Below are positions 57,425 to 64,000 of a stretch of 64,000 bases of DNA, in pieces; the stretch's first letter is position 1, and every line of letters begins with the position of its first letter. Below the pieces are notes generated by a model. It saw only the letters and a list, made by a program, of their open reading frames with translations, had not been told where the DNA came from and searched no databases. A program made the position numbers and the translations under genes. The stretch spans positions 118,525,195 to 118,589,194 of the forward strand of contig CP136065.1 of assembly GCA_032622095.1 (NCBI GenBank), given 5' to 3'. Source of the stretch: Siphonodentalium dalli (lineage: Eukaryota > Mollusca > Scaphopoda > Gadilida > Siphonodentaliidae).

Positions 57425-57840
57425 CGGTGATTCCGTCACGCCCGTTGTGTGATTCCGTCACGGCGAACAAACCGAGTTAACTAGTAATATACACATAAGT
57501 GTGTGACAATGCGGCTTTTTTCTGCAAGTATAATGTATCTACTTTACTAATTGGGAACTTTTTCCAGGTCAGCTTGGCTGAATGAGCAGGGTTCTTCAAT
57601 GGTACGGACCTACCCTCATATTGATGGCACTTTTTTGGTGATTCCGTCACGGACACAATTTGACCCAGAGTGAGATGATACTTAAATACACATATAGTTG
57701 TATATAATCAAACAACTTTGTATAGTATGTACAATGTTTTTTATTTTAAGCGGTACCCTACTGGTTATAATTTTAGATTTTATAGGCCACAGAAAAGTGA
57801 AATTCCGTAAAATTTGGTGATTCCGTCACGCTGGAATTCA
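57425..57840 (+). repeat. Cluster of TGATTCCGTCACG motifs
   Basis: Four exact copies occur near 57428, 57451, 57640 and 57819. Three are preceded by GG or GTG. The spacing (23, 189 and 179 bp) parallels that of the TAATTCCGTCACG cluster at 43.8-44.2 kb. Both clusters also contain 'acaatgcg' between motifs. This suggests two diverged copies of one repeat in which only the motif stayed conserved. Confidence 0.7.
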
Positions 57841-57849
57841 TGATATACA

Positions 57850-59155
57850 ACTGCGCCTCTCTGTATAGAGCCTATACTCCCCGGAGGGTCCGGCGAGGGG
57901 TACCGTGTCTATGATGGTGCATGGGAGTACCAATTGGTGAATCGGTCGGTGAGGTGCATAGCGCATTATTGATATATTATCCATATTTGTACGAGAAATA
58001 TGCAGTGTGTGTGTGGGGGGGGGGGAGGGTGTGTGTGTGAGGATGTGTGTGTGTGTGTGGGGGGGGGGGTGAATAAAAGTCGGACGCGGAGTTTGTAGCG
58101 GCGTGTCTCTATGGTGAACAGGAGTCCCGGTCGGTCACCCAGTCGGTCAGATGCATAGCGCATTATTGATATCTATATTTCGACGAGATATATAGCCGTG
58201 TCGGGGTCTGGGGAGAATGTGAAACACGGATGTGGTAATAGTCTGTATATGATGGTGCCTGCATGGGAGTACCATTTGGGGAATTGTTCGGTCAGGTGCA
58301 TAGCGCATTATTGATATATTACCCATATCTCTACGAGAAATATGCAGTGTGTGGGGGGGGGGGGGGGGTGTTTGAACAAAATTCTGACACGGAGTTTGTA
58401 ACGGCGTGTCTCCATGGTGCTCAGGAGTCCCGGTCGATCACTCAGTCGGTCAGGTGCATAGCGCATTATCTACTATATATTTTGGGACTTCTGTTTGTTT
58501 GTTTATTTGTTAGCAATGGCCGGGAAAACTGCTGGACGGATTTCGACGAAATTTGTTACCTAGTGGTACTTTTGTCCCGGGAAGTGTTTTTGACGGGTCA
58601 AATCGTGACCCCGACCTGACCTTGACCTTCAAAATGGTCAATTCAAGGTCAAATCGCGCCTTTCGACGGATTTCGACGAAATTTGATACCTATGGATACT
58701 TTTGTCAGGGGAGTGTTTTCGACGGGTCAAATCGTGACCTCGACCTGACCTTGACCTTCAAATGGTCAAATCAAGGTCAAATCGCGCCTTTCGACGGATG
58801 AAAGCAGAGGGGAAACAGCCCGGACGAAGTCGGGTCATCCTGCTAGTTGATATATATATTTCGACGAGATATATAGTTGTGTCGGGGTCTGGGGAGAATG
58901 TGAAACACGGATGTGGTAATAGCGTGTCCATGGTGGTGCCTGGGAGTACCATTTGGGGAATCGGTCGGTCAGGTGCATAGCGCATTATTGATATAGTATC
59001 CATATTTCTACTAGAAATATGCAGTGTGTGTGTGTGGGGGGGGGGGGGGGTCTGAATAAAGGCGGACACGGATTTTTGTAACGGCGTGTCTCCATGCATG
59101 GTGCCCAGGAGTCCCGGTCGGTCACTCAGTCGGTCAGGTGCATACCGCATTATTG
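57850..59155 (+). repeat. Tandem array of paired half-units ending GCGCATTATTGATAT
   Basis: The string 'ggtcaggtgcatagcgcattattgatat' closes half-units at about 57961, 58158, 58303, 58461 (interrupted), 58980 and 59145. One half-unit type has 'gggagtaccatttggggaatcggtcggt' and the other 'gtgtctccatggtg..caggagtcccggtcggtc' with a poly(G)/(GT)n stretch (58012-58068, 58349-58368, 59028-59050). A Helitron-like element interrupts the fourth half-unit. Confidence 0.85.
58469..58846 (+). mobile_element. Helitron-like element, family 2, with visible empty site
   Basis: The copy starts TCTACTATATATTTTGGGAC and ends with the hairpin CCCGGACGAAGTCGGG, 'tcatcctg' and CTAG at 58843-58846. It interrupts the tandem repeat between 'gcgcatta' and 'ttgatat'. 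Uninterrupted sister units read 'gcgcattattgatat', so insertion was exactly between A and T with no duplication. This is the Helitron insertion rule. The core has two units with 'tgaccttgaccttcaa' and 'tcaaggtcaaatcgcgcc'. No protein is encoded. Confidence 0.9.

Positions 59156-59222
<67 letters not shown>
59156..59222. repeat. (TA)n microsatellite
   Basis: About 65 bases of TA repeats are interrupted by two G residues (in 'tatgtata'). It joins the 310-bp-type array to a minus-strand Helitron-like fragment. Confidence 0.9.
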
Positions 59223-59223
<1 letters not shown>

Positions 59224-59430
59224 TAGAAGGTGACCCGACATCGTCCGGGCTTTGACCTTGAATTGTCTATTTTGAAGGCCAAGGTCAAGTGGGGTCACGA
59301 TTTGACCCGTCCAAAACACTGCCCGAACAAAAGTACCCGACAAAAGTACCCGTCGAAATCCATCCGGTTTTACCCGATTTGACATTGTAGAAGGTGACCA
59401 GACTTCGTCCGGGCTTTGACCTTGAATTGA
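59223..59430 (-). mobile_element. Helitron-like family 2 fragment, minus strand
   Basis: On the minus strand the 3' end is CCCGGACGATGTCGGG, 'tcacctt' and CTAG (59223-59226). A second, altered end ('gtagaaggtgaccagacttcg') lies at about 59387. Between them are 'tttgaccttgaatt' and 'aaggtcaagtgggg' segments of the family 2 core. The 5' part is missing, so this is a truncated or recombined copy. Confidence 0.65.
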
Positions 59431-60205
59431 CCATTATTATGACTGGCATTTTATTATTCGCGCTGTTTCGAATCGATTTGTAAGCACCGAACTCAAATGA
59501 AGGCCCAGCGGATATGGGAAATCGGCCCAGCGGATACCGAGATACCCTATGCATCAAATTTCGTCCGTAAAAATCCGCCAGTTTAACCCGATTTGATTTC
59601 CACTCAAGTATATAAACGCGCCTCATATACACACGCTCATTAATTATCAAGTTTCAACGTAAAGATAAATTACCATCGGTGCCCGAGATATCGCCAAGAC
59701 GTCTGAAACAGTCAAATGCATCGGCCGGTTAAGCGTTAACGTGATCTAACGTTATGACCTCTAACGACGTCATAGAAGTTACGCATTGTTTTTATCCTGA
59801 TGGAAGATAGTACCACTTTTTCTTGATAATTGAGGCAGATAACTAAAACGGATACATACGCATTATATATCGTTGGAAAGAGGAAACACGAAAGATTCTC
59901 ACAGTGTCATTATTATGACTGGCATTTTATTATTCGCGCTGTTTCGAATCGATTTGTAAGCACCGAACTCAAATGAAAGTCCCGTAACACAGCGTAAAAC
60001 AGATTTGACCTCGGCACGTGAAAAGTTGACATCGGATCTGAAAATCAATAGGCCCATGTTCGTTCCCGGGTCGAATTACGTGTCCGTATCAAGTTTGGTC
60101 GAAATCGGTCCAGCCGTGTTCGAGTCCATCGCGAACACACACACACACACACACCCCCCACACACACACACACAAACACACAGATCTTCCAAAATATATA
60201 ATAGA
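59431..60205 (-). mobile_element. Helitron-like family 3 copies, minus strand
   Basis: A 67-bp segment beginning 'attattatgactggcatttt' occurs at about 59431 and 59909. From 60205 leftward on the minus strand the sequence starts TCTATTATATATTTTGGAAG, a (TG)n stretch, 'gcgatggactcgaacacgg', 'cagatccgatgtcaactttt' and then that segment. The same order on the plus strand starts at 63667. It shares its 5' end with family 2, but the interior differs. The two copies face each other across the 60.2-63.7-kb array. A (CA)n tract lies at 60136-60182. Confidence 0.6.
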
Positions 60206-60724
60206 TAATATATATTGAAGACCTCTGTCTGTTTGTTTGTCTGTCTGTCTGTATGTTTGTCATTAATACAAATCTACGATTCTCGACCGATCGGGACGAA
60301 ACTTGGTACGTGTGTGTAGTTTGACCAGGCGGTGGACGTTGTCGTATTGGCGAGCCCGTGCGACGCCCGTGCGGCGCATGCGCAGACGAGATCTCGGAAA
60401 CGGATGGAGCTATCGACTTGAAATTTGGTATGTGAATGTATCTTGCCCCGGATACGAATTTTATCGGGTCGCCGATCTCGTGCGACGCCAGCTTCGCGCA
60501 TGCGCAGACGAGATCTCGGAAACGGGTGGAGCTATCGACTTGAAATTTGGTATGTGAATGTATCTTGCCCCGGATACGAATTTTATCGGGTCGCCGAGCC
60601 CGTGCGACGCCAGCTTCGCGCATGCGCAGACCAGATCTCGGAAACGGGTGGAGCTAACGACTTGAAATTTGGTTTTTGAATAGCCCGGATGAATAGCCCG
60701 GACAACATCGGGCTCATCGGCTAG
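60206..60724 (+). mobile_element. Helitron-like element, family 1, concatemer unit 1
   Basis: It abuts the minus-strand family 3 copy head to head, so its first bases (TAATATATATTGAAGACC) differ from the usual TCTCATATATATTTTG. Three core units with CGCGCATGCGCA or a variant follow. The terminal 'gaatagcccggat' is duplicated before the hairpin, and it ends CTAG at 60721-60724. Confidence 0.75.
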
Positions 60725-61349
60725 TCTATTATATATTTTAGAAGATCTGTGTGTCTGTCTGTGTGTGTGTGTGTGTGTGTGTCTGTGTGTTCGCGAGGAA
60801 CTCGAAAACGTCCCAACCGATTTCGATGAAACTTGGTATGTGGGGGTATTTTCGGCCGGGGACGAACATAGGCATATTAATTTGTCCGTGCGACGTCACC
60901 TTGACCTTGAAATCGGGTCATTTCAAGGTCAAACGCCCGAATATCACGGGATTTCGATGAAACTTGGTATGTGGGGGTACTTTCTTATGGCGAGTCTCAT
61001 AAGCATATTCATTTGCCCGTGCGACTTGACCTTGACCTTGAAATCGGGTAACTTCAAGGTCAAATCGCCAATTTTGATGGGATTTCGACGAAATTTGATA
61101 CGTTGGGTTACTTTTGTTCACCGATTGTTTTGGACGGGTCCAATCGTGACCCCGACCCGACCTTGACCTTCAAAATGATCAATTCAAGGTCAAATCGGGT
61201 AAAACCGGATGGATTTTGACGGGCACGTTTGTCGGGTACTTTTGTCCGGGCAGTGTTTTGGACTGGTCAAATCGTTACCCCACTTGACCTTGACCTTCAA
61301 AATGGACAATTCAAGGTCAAAGCCCGGACGAAGTCGGGTCACCTTCTAG
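60725..61349 (+). mobile_element. Helitron-like element, family 2, concatemer unit 2
   Basis: Starts TCTATTATATATTTTAGAAG directly after CTAG. A (TG)n stretch and 'tcgcgaggaactcgaaaacg' lead into units carrying 'tgaccttgaccttgaaatcggg' and 'tcaaggtcaaa' pairs. It ends with CCCGGACGAAGTCGGG, 'tcacctt' and CTAG at 61346-61349. Confidence 0.8.
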
Positions 61350-61960
61350 TCTATTATATATTTTGGAAGATCTGTGTGTCTGTGTGTGTGTGTCTGTGTG
61401 TTCGCGATGAACTCGAAAACGGCCGACCCGATTTCGATCAAACTTGGTATGTGGGGGTATTTTCGGCCGGGGACGAACATAGGCATATTAATTTGTCCGT
61501 GCGACGTCACATTGACCTTGAAATCGAATCATTTCAAGGTCAAACGCCCGAATATCACGGGATTTCGATTAAACTTGGTATGTGGGGGTACTTTCTTATG
61601 GCGAGTCTCATAAGCATATTCATTTGCCCGTGCGACGTGACCTTGACCTTGAAATCGGGTAACTTCAAGGTCAAATCCCCAATTTTGATGGGATTTCGAC
61701 GAAATTTGATATGTGGGGTTACTTTTGTCCACTGATTGTTTTGGACGGGTAAAATCATGACCCCGACCAGACCTTGACTTTCAAAATGATCAATTCAAGG
61801 TCAAATCGGGTAAAACCGGATGGATTTCGACGGGCACGTTTGTCTGGTACTTTTGTCCGGGCAGTGTTTGTGGACTGGTCAAATCGTGACCCCACTTGAC
61901 ATTGACCTTCAAAATGGACAATTCAAGGTCAAACCCGGACGAAGTCGGGTCACCTTCTAG
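61350..61960 (+). mobile_element. Helitron-like element, family 2, concatemer unit 3
   Basis: It is very similar to the preceding unit, with scattered substitutions ('gatgaactcg' for 'gaggaactcg', 'ccactgattg' for 'caccgattg'). TC start and CTAG end (61957-61960) are both intact. The next unit belongs to the other family and follows with no spacer. Confidence 0.8.
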
Positions 61961-62531
61961 TCTCATATATATTTTGAAGACCTCTGTCTGTATGTTTGTC
62001 TGTATGTTTGTCTGTATGCTTGTCATTGATACAAATCTACGATTCTCGACCGATCGGGACGAAACTTGGTACGTGTGTGTAGTTTGACCAGGCGGTGGAC
62101 GTTGTCGTATTGGCGAGCCCCGTGCGACGCCCACTTCGCGCATGCGCAGACGAGATCTCGGAAACGGGTGGAGCTATCGACTTGAAATTTGGTATGTGAA
62201 TGTATCTTGCCCCGGATACGAATTTTATCGGGTCGCCGAGCCCGTGCGACGCCAGCTTCGCGCATGCGCAGACGAGATCTCGGAAACGGGTGGAGCTATC
62301 GACTTGAAATTTGGTATGTGAATGTATCTTGCCCCGGATACGAATTTTATCGGGTCGCCGAGCCCGTGCGACGCCAGCTTCGCGCATGCGCAGACCAGAT
62401 CTCGAAAACGGGTGGAGCTATCGACTTGAAATTTGGTTTTTGAATAGCCCGGACAACGTCGGGCTGGGTAGAGCTATCGACTTGAAATTTGGTTCTTGAA
62501 TAGCCCGGACAACTTCGGGCTCATCGGCTAG
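61961..62531 (+). mobile_element. Helitron-like element, family 1, concatemer unit 4
   Basis: Starts TCTCATATATATTTTGAAG and holds three NRF1-like units. Its end is partly duplicated: a first hairpin CCCGGACAACGTCGGG at about 62448-62463 is followed by a second 'ggtagagctatcgacttg' run and CCCGGACAACTTCGGG, then CTAG (62528-62531). Confidence 0.75.
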
Positions 62532-63045
62532 TCTCATATATATTTTGAAGACCTCTGTCTGTATGTATGTTTGTTTGTTTGTTTGTTTGTCTGTCATTTA
62601 TACAAATCTACGATTCTCGACCGATCGGGACGAAACTTGGTACGTGTGTGTAGTTTGACCAGGCGGTGAACGTTGTCGTATTGGCGAGCCCGTGCGGCGC
62701 CCGCTTCGCGCATGCGCAGACGAGATCTCGGAAACGGGTGGAGCTATCGACTTGAAATTTGGTATGTGAATGTATCTTGCCCCGGATGCGAATTTTATCG
62801 GGTCGCCGAGCCCGTGCGACGCCAGCTTCGCGCATGCGCAGACGAGATCTCGGCAACGGGTGGAGCTATCGACTCGAAATTTGGTATGTGAATGTGTCTT
62901 GCCCCGGATACGAATTTTATCGGGTCGCCGAGCCCGTGCGACGCCAGCTTCGCGCATGCGCAGACCGGATCTCGGAAACGGGTGGAGCTATCGACTTGAA
63001 ATTTGGTTTTTGAATAGCCCGGACAACGTCGGGCTCATCGGCTAG
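62532..63045 (+). mobile_element. Helitron-like element, family 1, concatemer unit 5
   Basis: Starts TCTCATATATATTTTGAAG, has a TTTG/TCTG simple repeat, three core units and the standard hairpin. It ends CTAG at 63042-63045. Its leader has 'gcggtgaacg' instead of 'gcggtggacg'. Confidence 0.8.
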
Positions 63046-63666
63046 TCTCTTATATATTTTGAAACAATCTGTCTGTCTGTCTGTCTGTCTGTCCTTTATA
63101 CAAATCTACGATTCTCGACCGATCGGGACGAAACTTGGTACGTGTGTGTAGTTTGACCAGGCGGTGGACGTTGTCATATTGGCGAGCCCGTGCGGCGCCC
63201 GCTTCGCACATGCGCAGACCAGATCTCGGAAATGGGTGGAGCTATCGACTTGAAAGTTGCTATGTGAATGTATCTTGCCCCGAATACGAATTTTATCGGG
63301 TCGCCGAGCCCCGTGCGACGCCAGCTTCGCGCATGCGCAGACGATATCTCGGAAACGGGTGTAGCTATCGACTTGAAATTTGGTATGTGAATGTATCTTG
63401 CCCCGGATACGAATTTTATCGGGTCGCCGAGCCCTTGTGATGCCAGCTTCGCGCATGCGCAGACGAGATATCGGAAACGGGTGGAGCTATCGACTTGAAA
63501 TTTGGTATGTGAATGTATCTTGCCCCGGATACGAATTTTATCGGGTCGCCGAGCCCGTGCGACGCGAGCTTCGCGCATGCGCAGACCAGATCTCGGAAAC
63601 GGGTGGAGCTATCGACTTGAAATTTGTTTTTTGAATAGCCCGGACAACGTCGGGCTCATCGGCTAG
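63046..63666 (+). mobile_element. Helitron-like element, family 1, concatemer unit 6
   Basis: Starts TCTCTTATATATTTTG and has four core units, the first with CGCACATGCGCA. It ends CTAG at 63663-63666. Variation in unit number between copies (two to four) shows that the core expands and contracts. Confidence 0.8.
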
Positions 63667-64000
63667 TCTATTATATATTTTGGAAGATCTGTGTGTGTGT
63701 GTGTGTCTGTCTGTCTGTAATCGATGGACTCGAAAACGGCCGAACCGATTTCGATGAAACTTGGTATGTGGGGGTATTTTCGGCCGGGGGGTGACATAGG
63801 CATATTAATTTCAGATCCGAGGTCAACTTTTCACGTGCCGAGGTCAAATCTGTTTTTACGCTGTGTTACGGGACTTTCATTTGAGTTCGGTGCTTACAAA
63901 TCGATTCGAAACAGCGCGAATAATAAAACGCCAGTCATAATAATGACACTGTGAGAATCTTTCGTGTTTCCTCTTTCCAACGATATATAATGCGTATGTA
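63667..64000 (+). mobile_element. Helitron-like element, family 3, cut by window end
   Basis: Starts TCTATTATATATTTTGGAAG directly after CTAG. The leader 'ggactcgaaaacggcc' and 'tttcggccgggggg' match family 2. After 'ggcatattaatttcagatcc' it switches to the segment shared with the minus-strand copy at 59.9-60.2 kb. The end lies beyond the window. Confidence 0.7.

Noticed and set aside
60045-63634. Many overlapping Arg/Cys-rich frames on both strands (also at 41867-43181)
   Set aside because: They repeat the same peptide because the Helitron core units repeat. Both strands are open at once, and the frames break at element boundaries. They are non-coding by-products.

Overview
The window looks like intergenic DNA from an animal genome, most likely a marine invertebrate. 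The sequence is AT-rich and holds no long open reading frames, no operon-like spacing and no complete host gene. It is packed with metazoan transposon remnants: non-LTR retrotransposon reverse transcriptase, a retroelement gag, hAT, Mutator-like and piggyBac-like DNA elements, and Helitron-like elements with tandem cores of the kind common in bivalves and other marine invertebrates. The taxon is an inference. Nearly every coding signal is a decayed transposon gene.

Layout. 0-11 kb: a broken non-LTR retrotransposon (541-2110), three minus-strand Helitron-like repeats with hairpin-bearing ends and tandem cores (4633-5260, 7184-7951, 9777-10564), a near-perfect 609-bp tandem duplication (5898-7116), a fold-back repeat and a 73-bp minisatellite. 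11-22 kb: a decayed gag-like gene (11251-12605, continuing at 20579-21720) split by a 7.9-kb inverted-repeat element, A (12633-20572, target duplication AAGAAC). A is itself interrupted by a related 3.0-kb element, B (17336-20366, duplication AATACC). A and B share termini and carry dense arrays of short palindromes. 23-32 kb: piggyBac-like MITE, a poly(G) tract, and a hAT element (24916-32015, duplication ATATATAG) holding a BED-finger remnant and a 5.9-kb element with long inverted arms around a roughly 185-bp satellite.

32-41 kb: an inverted-repeat element enclosing a Mutator-like element with a broken transposase (33313-34325), a piggyBac-like element (37205-38851) with a large palindrome, a second LINE remnant, and a small MITE with a 9-bp duplication. 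41.9-43.2 kb: three Helitron-like copies joined head to tail. 45-53 kb: a long inverted-repeat element around a 51-bp array, then a two-level satellite of 240-bp units. 53.5-59 kb: a non-autonomous hAT element and three tandem arrays, one holding a Helitron-like insertion whose empty site is visible in sister units. 59.2-64 kb: a concatemer of Helitron-like copies from at least two families with exact CTAG|TC junctions.

The sequences interact as a stratified record of insertions (gag, then A, then B; hAT, then the long-arm element) rather than as a pathway. The most notable signals are the A/B family with 6-bp duplications, the Helitron concatemers with their repeated NRF1-like and nuclear-receptor-like sites, and the recurring design of inverted arms around a central minisatellite.
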